NCBI GenBank assembly: GCA_013368315.1
Contig: JAACJM010000330.1
Coordinates: 1-64,000 of the forward strand
Direction: 5' to 3'
DNA: 64,000 nt
DNA from: Tetrapyrgos nigripes
Taxonomy: Eukaryota; Basidiomycota; Agaricomycetes; Agaricales; Campanellaceae
Positions 11,889-22,531 of the stretch are shown piece after piece. The translations under genes and the position numbers were made by a program. Numbering within the stretch: the first letter of the stretch is position 1; each line of letters begins with the position of its first letter. Below the pieces are notes generated by a model. That model searched no databases. It saw only the letters and a list, made by a program, of their open reading frames with translations, and was not told the origin of the DNA.

Positions 11889-12341
11889 ACACCACTCTCG
11901 ATCATTTTATGGGACTTAATGTCACCAAGCTACTGCTGATGCTGTAGGCGGTGCTCAAGCATCTCATTTATCAAACCAACAAGTTCAGCATTCCCAGTGA
12001 CTCACAGCAACCTTCGACGCGGAAATGCCATCCTTTTCGACTTAAATCTCTCCTCTCATCCATTTCACTGTCTAATTATTGTATTTATTTCGAGATTCAC
12101 CCTATGGCTTAATCTGGTTGAGGAGAGTGTAACAGGTGTTACTATATTTAGTAAATTACCATGGACATACTACATAACCTAGGACGCATCTATTAGATAA
12201 GTAGTTACCTTCTTCCTACTTACATTCACCATCATCACCTCGCCACCTCGTCTTGTAGACACCTACTCCTAGGAATGCCCCCTACTGTGGCTTGTTTATG
12301 TTGAGGCCTGAGGCTCATTGGTGAATCCCCACTTTACAATC
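11889..12341. other. No recognisable gene
   Basis: Single-copy-looking sequence between the LTR fragment and the minisatellite, with only a short plus frame (11,997-12,182) that shows no motif. Confidence 0.4.
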
Positions 12342-12930
12342 AGAGCTGCATTTGCAAAAGTGTCTGATCAACAAAGCCCAGCAGTGGGAAGAAGAGGTAG
12401 GTTGCATTGGAGCTGCATTTGCAAAAGGCTCTGATGAACAGAAACTAGCACTGGGTCTTTTACAAAGGGTTCAATGGAGTTGCATTTGCAAAAGTGTCAT
12501 TTAACAAAAGCCCAGCACTGGGTCCTTTGCAAAAGCGAGAGAAAAAGAAGTAGGAAGCATCAGAGCTGCATTTGCAAAAGTCTCTGATGAACACAAGCCC
12601 AGCACTGAGTCTGTTGCAAAAGCAAGGGAAGAAGAGGCAGGGTGCATCAGAGCTGCATTTGCAAAAATGTCTGATCAACAAAGCCCAGCACTGGGTCTTT
12701 TGCAAAAGCAAGAGAAGAGGTAGGTTACATCAGAGCTGCATTTGCAAAAGTGTCTGATCAACAAAGCCCAGTACTGGGTCTTTTACAAAAGTGAGGGAAA
12801 AAAAAGTAGAGTGCATTGGAGCTTCATTTGAAAGTCTTCAATGAACAGAAGCCTAGCACTGTGTCTCCTGCAAAAGGGTGCATCAGAGCTGCATTTGCAA
12901 AAGTATCCAATGAACAGAATGTCACATCCC
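12342..12930. repeat. Minisatellite with palindromic core (8 units)
   Basis: Eight tandem units begin at about 12,344, 12,411, 12,477, 12,564, 12,651, 12,734, 12,820 and 12,887. The full unit is 83-87 bp and a short variant is 66-67 bp. Each starts AGCTGCATTTGCAAAAG, then TCTGATCAACAAAGCCCAG, then CACTGGGTCTTTTGCAAAAG and a purine-rich tail. A unit thus holds two palindromic words, CCCAGCACTGGG and CTTTTGCAAAAG. The short variants lack or shorten the second part. The second word is the same one found in introns of the neighbouring genes. Confidence 0.9.
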
Positions 12931-13640
12931 TATTCATTTCTTAACTCCACAGACTACTATTCATTTCATCTTCTCTGTCTATGGTTACCATCACTAGATC
13001 TGACATGTACATCATTTATCTCCTCCGATTCCTATCTCCATGGACATTCTCACTTATTCACTTATTCTCAATTCACTTCTTTTACTTATATACCAAAGGA
13101 CTTGTAACTAGTTCCTCCACTCCGCTCTCAGTACAGTGCAGTGTTGAGCATAGTCGTCTCTACTACTTCTCTATCTCTCTCTCTCGTCTCATTGTAAACT
13201 TGTTAATCTATCTTGTTCATCGTGTGACTTGGGAGGTTATTTGCTAAGTGACAACGTTCTTGACACTTGAACAGACTCTCTTACACCCACCTCACAAACA
13301 GACCTCACAATCCACTACGAATCCTTCCATCTTACTGGACTTTCCTAGTTCCCATCTTTCCCCTACAGTGCCCCCAAGCCCATCATCTCTACCCTGTGTG
13401 AGGAGCCTCACAGGTCGGCCAGCGTGAACAAGCTCAAGGAGTTGTTGCACGAAGTCATCCCCCATCTACACAGTTTTGAGACATAAAACCAGACTTGCCG
13501 ATTCGAGTAGAGTGGTCAACCTAAAACCCTTAATCATACGCACTGGCTCTCAACTTCGAACCATTCCTTAACAACCTACAGATCCGACCCCACCAGAAGA
13601 CTCAGATCCAAACAGCTAAGGATTACTCACAACATGTTAA
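12931..13640. other. Mostly non-coding; one possible exon
   Basis: Pyrimidine-rich sequence. A short plus-strand frame at about 13,366-13,487 (KPIISTLCEEPHRSASVNKL, KELLHEVIPHLHSF) looks coding and could be an exon of the gene that follows at 13,641. No clean splice pair was found. Confidence 0.3.
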
Positions 13641-14000
13641 AGACACAGTACGAAAACACGCTGGATTAAACTAAACAAGAGAACGTGGTTTAAAGGTGAA
13701 GTAACTATCTTTGAATACCTTCGAATAAAGATATCCCCTGAGAACACATCTCCACGCTACGTGGCAGTCGCAGACACTTGTTATTTCATCAAATTCGGAA
13801 ACGCCCATATTTCTTGTTGGTTCGACCACGACGTCTACGAGGACAGTGCTATCTTGGAACACTGCCAAGCAGAACACGAAGAATACTTCCAGACTCGAAT
13901 CCCCAGAATAAACGACTACTATCGACAAAACTGGTATTGGGAAGACGTCTCTACAGATCAGTGGAACCACCTGTTTTCAGGACCCGAATACATCAACTAG
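13641..14000 (+). CDS. Unrecognised aromatic-rich protein exon
   Basis: An open frame of 120 codons, closed upstream by TAA at 13,638, reads TRWIKLNKRTWFKGEVTIFE, ISPENTSPRYVAVADTCYF, HISCWFDHDVYEDSAILEHC and ends NHLFSGPEYIN. It has no ATG near its start, so it is probably the last exon of a spliced gene. Trp, Tyr, His and acidic residues are common and the frame is much less repetitive than shadows in the area. A minus-strand frame covers the same bases but is less protein-like. The function is unknown. Confidence 0.4.
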   Translation, partial: RHSTKTRWIKLNKRTWFKGEVTIFEYLRIKISPENTSPRYVAVADTCYFIKFGNAHISCWFDHDVYEDSAILEHCQAEHEEYFQTRIPRINDYYRQNWYWEDVSTDQWNHLFSGPEYIN

Positions 14001-14129
14001 TGTATGTCCAGAAGCAGAATTCCTAGAGTAACCCAATCTGTTGTAGGACTGTTGGATAGGAGGGGGAACAGTGCTGTGATGGGTGCAGTTTCAAGCGGGA
14101 CTTTGAGTTCTGGGCACCTTGGAGTGTAG

Positions 14130-14252
14130 AAGTCAGTATAAGGCTTTTACAAAAACAGGAGATAGCATGGTGTCAACTTTTGCAAAAGACCAACAGTGGA
14201 CCCGGGCCAACCAATTTGCAAAAGTGGATGATAGAAGAAACAACTTACTTGA
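14130..14252 (-). other. Possible last intron of gamma with three copies of the palindrome
   Basis: After the codon run ending AIYIK the sequence reads GTAAGTTG, and 120 nt later CTCCAAG, so an intron is possible. It contains CACTTTTGCAAA, CTTTTGCAAAAG (14,177-14,188) and TTTTTGTAAAAG. If unspliced, the gene simply stops at the TAA overlapping the donor. Confidence 0.35.
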
Positions 14253-17201
14253 TGTAGATAGCATTAATCACCCTATCAATCTTCTCCTCTAGCATACAGG
14301 GGTCGATGACATGCTCCATGACATGTGCCAAAGCCCAGTACAACGCTGCTGTTCTCTTTTTGCCTCTTTTGACCAGCTTATTCACATAAACCTCCTCACT
14401 CTCTGTCCCAAACTTTTGCAAAAGAGTGTTCAACGAGCTATCCCAATGTTCCCATGAGTCAGGGCTGGACATGTCTTCTCCCCACGGTTCATCCTGCTCT
14501 GAGTAGAATGACGTGGCAATGGGATTGCCGTCCTTCCCCTCTTCAACAACCAAAGGCAAGTGGAGAATAAGGTCCCTCAAGAGGTGGAGTTCCTTGTTGA
14601 CATTGGAGGGCATGGGAAGATTGAGTGTGGGGGGTGCAGTTTGCTGTTTGGATTGAGCAGGACCAGACTGGGAGTTTTCCACAGGCTTTGGGGTAGGTGC
14701 TGGGACCACAGAATTGGGAGTGGGCAACAGTACCGAAGACTTGGCCCTCTCCTCAAAGTTTACAGTCTGGTTCTTCTTGCTGCGGGTTTGCATGACGGTG
14801 ACGACCATCTTCTGTTTCTTAGCCGCCAGCTCAACCTCTTTCCCCTTCGCCTTGGTCTTCTTGGCATTCTTCTTTCCCTTTTTTCCAGCTGGCATTTCTT
14901 TCATAGTGCCCTTGAGCTTCCTCATCATGGCAGCGTTGTTGGCCCTCCTAAATGCGTGCACATCAATGTCACAGAGCTTTTGTAATTCCTTCCTCCGAGT
15001 GGATGTGTCCATAGCAGCCAACTCATCCTCCATAGCATCCGTTACAAACGCCTCTCGAGTCCTCTGAATCCGAGGAGTGGATGGCAGCATGGGTATATCA
15101 TCCTCCTCATTCTGCAGCTCATCCTCTTCTCCATCCTCCTCATCCTCACCACTCCCATCTTTCCCACTATAATCACTGTCCGAAGCCTCCTCCTCACTTG
15201 TCTCATCCTTCTTCCTCTTTTTCCTAGCTGCTTTGGCTTGGCACTACCTTTGGGTTTGGGCCCAGGTTTTGAAGATGATGGCTGAGCCTCAGCACCATCT
15301 TTCGACGAGCCAGCAGTCTCCTTGGGAGGCACATACACCGGCACAGTCATGATATCCTCGGGAGGTTCACTGACCCCAAAGAACTTCGACCAATCTGCAG
15401 GACAAGCATTCAAACCTGATAGAAGGTTAGTGGACAATCACATGCCAGTAGTTTATTGAGAGCTTACCATTTTCTAACTGAATACATGCTTTCACAAACT
15501 CGCCAAAGATAGCTGCATGGAACTTGAAACCACGAGCATCCCACTGAGCAAATGTCCTGCCATTTTCTCCTGGAGTTGTACCAGCATAAACGCTTTTGCA
15601 AAAAAAACCAATTAGCTTAGTACTTTTGTAAAAGTGAGTGCCAAGAAATCTTATCTGCAGCCAAATATATCATCCTCCTTTTCGCTATCCAAAGCCTTCC
15701 CGATTGCAACCAATGAGATCTTTGTGTCGGTGGCCTTTGCATAAACTTGCAAAAGGGAATGTAGTGTTGGGCCCAGTTGCTGCCGACGACTAGAATGAAC
15801 GATTCATAACTTCAACTTTTACAAAAGCTCTAGGGATACTCACAGTGCCAAGGACTCAAGGTCAGTGTTGTCAAAGGGATCCTGATTCTTGAGGGCCTCC
15901 CAAGCCTCCTTGTCCTCTTTCTGCTGCTTCTTTGCTTCCTGAATAATCTTCACCCGAGTCTCCTCATCTTCCTCTTCGAACAGCTTCTTTGCGATGGCAA
16001 TGTGTCTCTGGAGTCAATTGGCCCATACTCTTCCATATATTTCTCGTCAATTTTCGCCTTGTAATTGGAATGACTCTCATAGAACTTGGCAGCAGTGGTG
16101 GTATGGGGAGCAGGTGGGAGAGACTTCATTTGGAGGGCAGAGACGAGGTCTTGACTGGCGAGCCTTTGAACTGCCCTGTGCTTCGTGTTGTGATTCGAGA
16201 ACCAGGTCTTTATTTTCTGAAAATTTGGTTTAGTAAAAGGTCACTTTTGTAAAAGTTTCTGTAAATCTAGAGGAGAACTTACTGTGGTACTAGCGCCCCT
16301 TGCCAGCAGATGGTTCTCCTCCTCCATCCTCTGGGAATGATGGGCTCTCTTCACAGGAGCGTCATCTTCATTATCTGGAAGAATCGGATCCTTCTTCTTG
16401 GAGTTGCCGTCGGCTACCCCTGTCGAGGAAGACAGGTCATTGGAAGGAGCAGTGGTGACGTCTTTACCAAGATTTGGGTCTCGAGCTGTCAAATCCAAAG
16501 GGACAGATGCAGAGGAGTCCTCAGCAGTCGTCTTAGAGGACTGGGCATTGGAAGCAGGGGTTGCGACAGCGGCAGCAGTGGCGTGTTCCTGTGACGCGAT
16601 GTTGGTAGTGACGGCAACGCCAGCATTCAATTGCTGAGTTGCCAAATCAGACGTGACAGGTGCTTGAGTGACGGGGACGGCAGTATCGGACTTGGGTGCT
16701 GGACCAGCTTTGGGCGCTTGACTGACAGTTTGGGAAGGGACAGCAGTATCAGACTTGGGTGCTGGACTAGCTTTGGACGCGTCAGACGTGTCAGGCGCTG
16801 TTGAGGAGGCCACGCTCCCGTGTTTTTCCGACTCTCCCTTTTTCCTTGCTCCTTCTTCCCTATCTTCATTTCCGTCATTGCTATCCCCTTCACCGTCCTT
16901 CTTCTTTATCCTCATCCTTTCTTCCACGATCACAATCCAAATTGTATTTTTGGATCAACTTCTTCACCTCCAACTTCTCATCGGCAGTCAAATCATCTGG
17001 AAACTTCTCGCGATACTCCTGAAAGAAGTCGTTCCAAAACGATTCACATGAATCTTTTGAGTCAATGTACTTCTGGAGATTTGACTCGAGAAACTCAAGT
17101 GCATCGCTGGTGAAGTATCCAGGGTTGCCACACTTTTTGGGCAGTTTAGTGCATGTGGCCCTCTTGCTAGTAGCCTTTTTGGACTTGCTTCGTTTTCCCA
17201 T
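14253..17201 (-). pseudogene. Gene gamma: basidiomycete-expanded family of unknown function, multi-exon, frameshifted
   Basis: It starts at ATG 17,201 with a basic N-terminus (MGKRSKSKK). The middle is Ala/Thr/Ser/Pro-rich with a repeated APKSDTAVP block (16,930-16,290). A conserved-looking segment KPNFQKIKTWFSNHNTK (about 16,230-16,180) resembles the W-F-x-N-H motif of a large uncharacterised basidiomycete family that often lies near transposons. The C-terminal part is acidic, then basic (KKGKKNAKKTKAKGKEVE), then helical (about 15,090-14,253). I see introns at about 16,282-16,218, 15,845-15,790, 15,655-15,590 and 15,465-15,410. The third has an ATAAG donor where GTAAG is expected. Frames shift near 16,925, 15,990 and 15,235, so this copy is probably dead. 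It faces the TET/JBP gene across 0.5 kb. The family match is from memory. Confidence 0.5.
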
Positions 17202-17728
17202 TGTCACTGGTATACTAATAGGGCTCAATTTGTAAATGTGGACGTGGAACTTTGAAGAAGTTTGAAGAAGCGTGCTTCTGAGTGGCAACGGGCCAAAGGT
17301 TTTTGACAGCGTTTGAACAGGTGTCATGTGACCTCAAAGAACCTCTCTGCTGCCAATGTGAACATGAACACGAACTACAACCATAGATCAGTAAGTCCCA
17401 TTTACAGCCCAAATCTCTTGAGTAGTGAACTGTGGATGTCGACTTGATAGCTCTGCTCTGTTCTCAATCCTGGGCACGTCCTGTGAGCATCTATGTTGAC
17501 CTCACAGTCCACTACTCTTCTCCTACTTGCCACATGCAGCATGCTGATATTTTCTCTTCTAGGATCCACAAGGCTCATGATAATAAAGGTATGTGTTTTC
17601 TTTCATTCTCTTATATGCTTATTTTAATGTTTTTTTAGACCAGTTCCCAGTTTTCTTGGACTCAGCATCCTCGCTCGGTCCCCACCCACTCATGATAAGA
17701 AAGGTACGCGTTTTTTTACTTTCCCGGT
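17202..17728. promoter_or_regulatory. Divergent promoter region between gamma and the TET/JBP gene
   Basis: The two genes are transcribed away from each other from this 527-bp gap. On the plus side it holds a likely 5'-UTR intron at 17,589-17,638 (GTATGT to a T-run and TAG). The sequence CTCATGATAATAAAGGTATG at 17,574 is repeated imperfectly at 17,691 as CTCATGATAAGAAAGGTACG, just before the ATG at 17,729. So a donor-like module is duplicated. No TATA box or operator could be assigned. Confidence 0.45.
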
Positions 17729-18351
17729 ATGTCTTATGCTGCTTCCATCCAGACCCAGTCTGGAAATGTATTCGCCGTGTGGAATGGCGGTTATATTCAA
17801 CCACCTATGCCTTTCAACTTTGACCCAGCCACGCTGCTTCATGAGGAGCCTCACCCCTCAGAATTAGACAAGGTTCAGGACAACCCACCTCTCGATGCCG
17901 CACATGCCCTCTCCTCAGACGAATCAGATCCTGAGACAGAGGAATTGGACGCGACATCGGAGTCCGAGCCATCTGCATCAACTCCAACAATTGGTAAATG
18001 CAAGAGAAGGACTCGTCATTCCAAGCCCAAGAAAGCCAGATCAAACTTACCAGAAGCTACCGTCTCTAACATGTCCAAAAAGTCAACCATCCGCTCCCAT
18101 GTCTCAAGATCGAAACAGAGGTCTCTCGCATCTCCAAGCTCGTATCAGCCCTGCAGCCCCGCTGGCCAACAAATGCTGAAGAGCATCAAAACCAAGGTTC
18201 TAAACGGTTATAGTATAGGCGGACTGGTAAATTCAACATCGGGCTATATTGGTCGGGCAAACAGTATTGAGGGATTGAAGAATGAAGTCTGGACAATGGA
18301 GCAGCTCTGTGGAGAGGGAGGTCTAGGTTTTACTCTAGTGCAAGTGAAAAG

Positions 18352-18413
18352 GCAAGTTTTATCCTTTACTTTTACAAATGTCTCAGCTTGCTTATACCAT
18401 GCATTTACAAAAG
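18352..18413 (+). other. GC-AG intron 1 of the TET/JBP gene, palindrome at 3' splice site
   Basis: The donor is AAAAG|GCAAGT and the acceptor is ATTTACAAAAG|T. Only this acceptor keeps the reading frame (codon AG+T) into NTLRPLLDSN. The 62-nt intron also has ACTTTTACAAATG near its start. Confidence 0.65.
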
Positions 18414-18708
18414 TAACACACTCCGACCACTCCTTGATTCCAACAACATAGTATTTGGATGCTTGGTACCTCTCCCCCAGGACATCAAGGAGGCCGATTG
18501 GATCAAGGAGGTTGCTGAGCGGGCAGCTAAAGCACTGGAGCGAGAATGCAACCCTAGAGAGGTTGTTAAGCAGGATGGAAAGAAGAAAAGGAAAGGTGTT
18601 CTTGTTGTTATGAAGCCAGGGCTTTCGTTTCCACCTGAGCAGGTATTTCATAGACAAGGCACTTATAGAGTCAAGGCAGATGGTGTTTCTGCTGGGGGTG
18701 GTCAAACT

Positions 18709-18770
18709 GTAAGACCCGACTTTTTAGTAAAATCAAAATAATAAATGTGATAACTGCACTTTTGTAAAAG
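18709..18770 (+). other. Intron 2 of the TET/JBP gene, palindrome at 3' splice site
   Basis: The donor is CAAACT|GTAAGA and the acceptor is CACTTTTGTAAAAG|TTCCTC, phase 0, leading into FLKRLYHSKKT. The second TET copy has an intron at the same place with the same ending (25,880-25,827, ACTTTTGTAAAAG|ATTATG). Confidence 0.7.
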
Positions 18771-19403
18771 TTCCTCAAAAGACTGTATCACTCAAAGAAG
18801 ACCGCTGCTGCATTGAATCGCCTTTGACACAAGCAATGCTTTGTCCGTATGGCTGGACATGCATCCACTTGCTTTGCTCATTGGTTCCCAAACCTTTATG
18901 AATACTATGGCGAAATAAGGACCAAGTTGAAGACAAACGACCCTTTGTTGGTGTTTACTTTCATGAAATCCATGTTCTGTTGTGTCACATACAATTTTGG
19001 ACCAAAGACAGAATGTATCAGCCACATCAATCACAAAAATTACATTGCTGGATGGTGCGCTATCACTGCCTTTGGAGATTTCGACTTTAGGAAAGGAGGG
19101 CATATTATTTTGTGGAAGCTCAAGCTTGTCATTGAATTTCCCCCTGGATGGACCTTTTTCTTACCCTCAGCTTATCTCGAGCATTGCAACACTGCTATCG
19201 GCTCTGATGAAACATGTTATTCATTTACACAGTATACTGCAGGAGACCTATTTCAGTATGTTGAGGATGGATTTAAAATGAGAAGTCAGATGTCTGATTT
19301 AGAAGTGGAAGAAGCTGAAAAGAGGCAGAAGGACAGGATTAAAGATGACTTAAATAAATACTCTACATTGCAGCAGCTTAGAGAGAGGTACGAAACTAAA
19401 TAG

Positions 19404-19878
19404 ATGATATGTTGATTTCAAGTTGTTCTTGCTCGATTCTGAGATACATAGGTTCCTCTGAGGAAACTGAGGCAAAGCAAAGATAGATAGAGACATATAG
19501 TGTATCTGATCTATCTTCCACATTAAACCAATGACTTGTTTAGTGGAATGAACCATAGATGCATCTATATGATCTATTCCACTCCTATCGGAAGTGAACT
19601 TACAACTTAACTCTGAGTCCATTCCAAGTCAAATCTTTCTTCTAATCAAATCAAAGATTAGATCAGGCAAACATTGAATGTTCAACAATCAATCTCAGCT
19701 CCTCACGATTAAGTCTGTTTGAAGCATTTTGGAATCATTGTTTCAACTCAAAATGGCTATTCATTGATTTTGACAATGACAACTCAATCTGGCACTGCAA
19801 GATTGAAATATTGTATCAGTTGTGCTTGTTTTCTTTCCATGCTCCATCTTAGCTCTAATCTACACGGACTTGGAGTGG
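19404..19878. other. No recognisable gene
   Basis: AT-rich spacer downstream of the TET/JBP gene. A minus frame (19,622-19,350) overlaps the gene end and is a shadow. Confidence 0.4.
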
Positions 19879-19894
19879 AGCTTTTGTAAAAGCT
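19879..19894. promoter_or_regulatory. Perfect 16-nt palindrome upstream of gene epsilon
   Basis: AGCTTTTGTAAAAGCT lies about 100 bp before the ATG of epsilon (19,981). A partial copy (CACTTTTGTAAAG near 20,930) lies about 95 bp before the ATG of zeta (21,025), so a leader or promoter role is possible. Confidence 0.45.
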
Positions 19895-19980
19895 ATCAAT
19901 TGCTTCTCAGGACCCACGTGCATGTTCAAACATACACAATTTTCCAGCTCCGACAAATCCAACCTCTGCCTTCTACACTC

Positions 19981-20807
19981 ATGTCGACAACTCAAGCAGA
20001 CTTTTGTGGATGCTCTCCAAAGCTCATACAGACTGTTGGGCCTTATTTTGCTACTGCTCATCAGAACTTCAAATATTACCTTATTTCCTGTGGTTCTTCT
20101 GCTGGTATTTACTTGGATCAGTGAGTAAGCATTCTTTTTTCACGCAAACTTCAGCTCATTTTTCCTCAAGAAAACTGGCCTCAAACCTAGCCCGCCTCTC
20201 CAAACCACAACAGCCCAAGCCAAAAGGTTATCATGAGTCCAAGAAAGACATCATTCTGTCTACTTGGATGTTCAATTGCTCCAACCTTCACCAACATTCA
20301 GCCTCAGAAGCTTAACCTCTCGTCAGCCCATTTGACTCAGAACTCAAGGTTGAAGCCAAGACACAGGCTTCTTCCAGAAGGCAGGGCTTCCCAGCGAATC
20401 CGGTCAACGCTTCTATTCTCAATCGTGAGGCTCAACTTAACCTTGGTGTCTCGTATCTTCATCCATTCCCAGCACCATCAGCCATTCAGACTCCACCCCG
20501 GTCTCCCACAAAACCCAGATCCCGAAGCATTAGTCCATCCAAGGCCCAACTCAACACCACCTCAGCATCAACCCTTACCAGTTCTAGTAAGGGCAAAGCT
20601 GTTGTTTTCATCATTTGTTATCTTGGTGACATAGATTTCTATAGTTCAAAGTATCTTTCTAAAGTCAGCCCTTTTCTGTGATCTCATACCTTTCTCAGGG
20701 ATAGTGCTATTGCTGTGTTCTGGGATTTATTGGATAGAGAGCTTGAGCCTGATATGTGTGCCACTGTTGATCGTTTCCTCATTGAAGAGTTTATTGCTGC
20801 TGTTTGA
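19981..20807 (+). CDS. Gene epsilon: small spliced gene, possible RNase H1 N-terminal-like fold
   Basis: ATG at 19,981 opens exon 1 (to 20,120), which reads MSTTQADFCGC and NFKYYLISCGSSAGIYLD. The last part resembles the first strands of the caulimovirus VI/RNase H1 N-terminal hybrid-binding domain (YYVV..G...GI). The donor is GTGAGT. A second, Pro/Ser-rich basic exon follows (about 20,170-20,600; SPTKPRSRSISPSK), ending near a GTAAGG. The last exon (about 20,700-20,807) reads AIAVFWDLLDRELEPDMCAT and stops after FLIEEFIAAV. Joins between exons are not fully resolved. The function is unknown and the domain hint is weak. Confidence 0.4.
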
Positions 20808-21024
20808 AGTCGTCTGTCCTTTCTGCGACACTCCATCTATGTACATCTTAGGTCATTTTATATCAGCGTTTGTAAAAGTGGTCAGTTATGATCAGATGTT
20901 TTTGTAAAGTAAAGTGGTCTGTATGGCTCACTTTTGTAAAGTCAACAGGTCTTTGTGCTACCTCAGCCCTTGTCATCAGAGTTCCACGTCATCCTCGCTT
21001 AAATTCTGTTTCTCACTTGCCTCC

Positions 21025-21290
21025 ATGTCAACGTCCAGGCCAGCAAAGTGTCCCAGAAAAGCTAATATCAACGCACTCAAGGGGATCACTTCCTTAGCAG
21101 CACTTGGAGTCAACTACAATGATCCCAATGACAACATTATCACAGAAGTCTCGCACGTTTCTGCTGATGGAATGAGGGCATACAAATCCATGACCACATG
21201 TGTATACTGCCATTGAGGCATATCTGGATTGGTCAGATTTAGGGGATGAGGATTTTCCACAGAGGATGTATCATGGGTTTCTCTACCAAG
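21025..21290 (+). pseudogene. Gene zeta, 5' part, interrupted by repeat arm A
   Basis: ATG at 21,025 begins MSTSRPAKCPRKANINALKG, then LGVNYNDPNDNIITEVSHVS and DGMRAYKSMTT. A one-base shift near 21,200 leads to YTAIEAYLDWSDLGDEDFPQ and MYHGFLYQ, where repeat arm A begins (21,291). An unrelated-looking coding end (SADTKLQTAALLASPEAV) follows arm D at 34,598 in a compatible frame. Both could be parts of one gene split by a 13.3 kb insertion. The family is not recognised. Confidence 0.4.
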
Positions 21291-22531
21291 CCTCTGCTGC
21301 TGATCACTCAAGGAGGATTAGCCACAACACGGGCCAAAGCCCAAATACATTCTGCAGATTGAGTAGCACTAATACAGATGTACTGACTATGTGTTTAACT
21401 TTAAGTCTATAAGAACAGTGGGAGAGGAGAGTGGGTGCCAAAAAATGCGTCCTACTGGCTGGATCTACAAGAGAGATCCAAAGGGGAGTGTTCATACAGC
21501 TGTAGAGCGATGTAACTGCGTTGATAACGCACTGGGAGCGAGATATCCAACCCACAAACACACTAGGACAGAGTAGTGAAGTGTCTGGCTGATATCTGTA
21601 CGCTCTAGGAGTGTTAGCAACGCTTAAACAGACTGTAGAAGCGAAGCTTACCAGCTACAGTGTACACAGAGTGAGCTACAAGGGAGCTGTGCACTGTACT
21701 GTGACTGCAGACTGGAGTGGCAGTGGTTAGAACAGTCTAAACCACCAAAAAGCGCACTAGATGTGCTCACCAAACTTGCTTTCTTGTGGGGAAGAGGTAG
21801 GAGATGAGGAGAGAAAGCAAGCAGCAATCAGATCATCAAAACTTCGCCCATCAACAGGCCTCTGCTCACACATGTGGCACCTGCTGATGGGTTTACCAGA
21901 TCTGATGACTGGGTGAGATCTAGCCTGGACCAGGGCAGACTGGATCACAGGAAGCGCAAGAAGCAGAGAGAATGCACCAGATGCGGTCTGGACACTTGGA
22001 TATAAAAGGTATGTGAAAGGGAAAGCAGAATGGAGTAAAGTCATGAAAGGAGATAACTGATCAAAAGAGATCTGTAACTTAACGTGAACATTGCGAAGGC
22101 AGATATTAACTGATTTGATTTGGCCAAAAATGAAACGGGAGATAGATAATAACGTACGAAAGGCTGTGTTGAAGTAGCAGGTCAAACGGGTAAGTATAGC
22201 GATCGCAATGCACAAGTGTACACTAAAAGTCTCAACCCAAAGAGTTAGAACTTTTAAGAAAACATGTATGTAGATGCACCATATGGAGGTGTATAGACCC
22301 CCAGCGCTGTTGAAGGCTTGGGGGCAATGTAAACAATGTTATTTGAACAGGAGAAGCGTACGGTACAAGTAGGAAATGAACAGTGAAGAAATCAAAGATG
22401 AAGTGCAATTTGGCAAAAGGAGAACATTAGCAATAACTTGGAGATGTGGTCTCCAAGTCATTGCTAGTTATCTGGTTGTGTGCAGAGGGCTTCAAAAATG
22501 CTCCCTACCCTGGAATCCACATTCATGTCGA
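21291..22531 (+). repeat. 1.24 kb repeat arm A
   Basis: First of four copies (A plus, B minus, C plus, D minus). The outer end is CCTCTGCTGCTGATCACTCA and the inner end is GGAATCCACATTCATGTCGA. Near the inner end lies a 16-bp stem hairpin (AGCAATAACTTGGAGA, loop TGTGG, complement). An antisense frame of up to 151 codons reads toward the outer end (22,215-21,757; ISRCHMCEQRPVDGRSFDDL). No target duplication flanks this copy on its own, so it behaves like one arm of a larger element. No known transposon terminus matches. Confidence 0.8.

Larger units (their letters stand above)
17729..19403 (+). pseudogene. TET/JBP-family 2-oxoglutarate/Fe(II) dioxygenase, degenerate copy
   Basis: Members of this family oxidise 5-methylcytosine or thymine in DNA. 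Exons 17,729-18,351, 18,414-18,708 and 18,771-19,403 join in phase to 516 codons. Residues 1-200 are disordered, with acidic and basic Ser-rich parts. Then come NTLRPLLDSNNIVFGCLVP, a linker, PEQVFHRQGTYRVKADG, YHSKKTAAALNRL and the catalytic core NFGP..., AGWCAITAFGDFDFRKGGHI, LVIEFPPGW, FLPSAYLEHCNTA and YSFTQYTAGDLF. The distal His (about residue 444) is present. Three changes suggest inactivity: TGA at 18,825 where the second copy has Arg, HIN at 19,023-19,031 where the family has HxD, and Cys at 19,215 where Arg precedes YSFTQYTAG. The first intron is GC-AG and both introns end in the palindrome. Family membership is strong; loss of function is inferred. Confidence 0.85.

Noticed and set aside
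13671..13970. 99-codon minus frame
   Set aside because: It lies antisense to a more protein-like plus frame (13,641-14,000).
15042..15437. 131-codon minus frame with an Arg/Met-rich end as a separate gene
   Set aside because: Its first half is an exon of gamma; the Arg/Met tail is the shifted frame of an acidic stretch.
21757..22215. 151-codon frame in the 1.24 kb arms as a proven gene
   Set aside because: It is open in all copies, but the copies are nearly identical, so openness proves nothing. No start context or known domain was found.
22431..22470. Helitron end (hairpin followed by CTAG)
   Set aside because: All four copies continue in identity for about 65 bp past the CTAG, so it is not a terminus.
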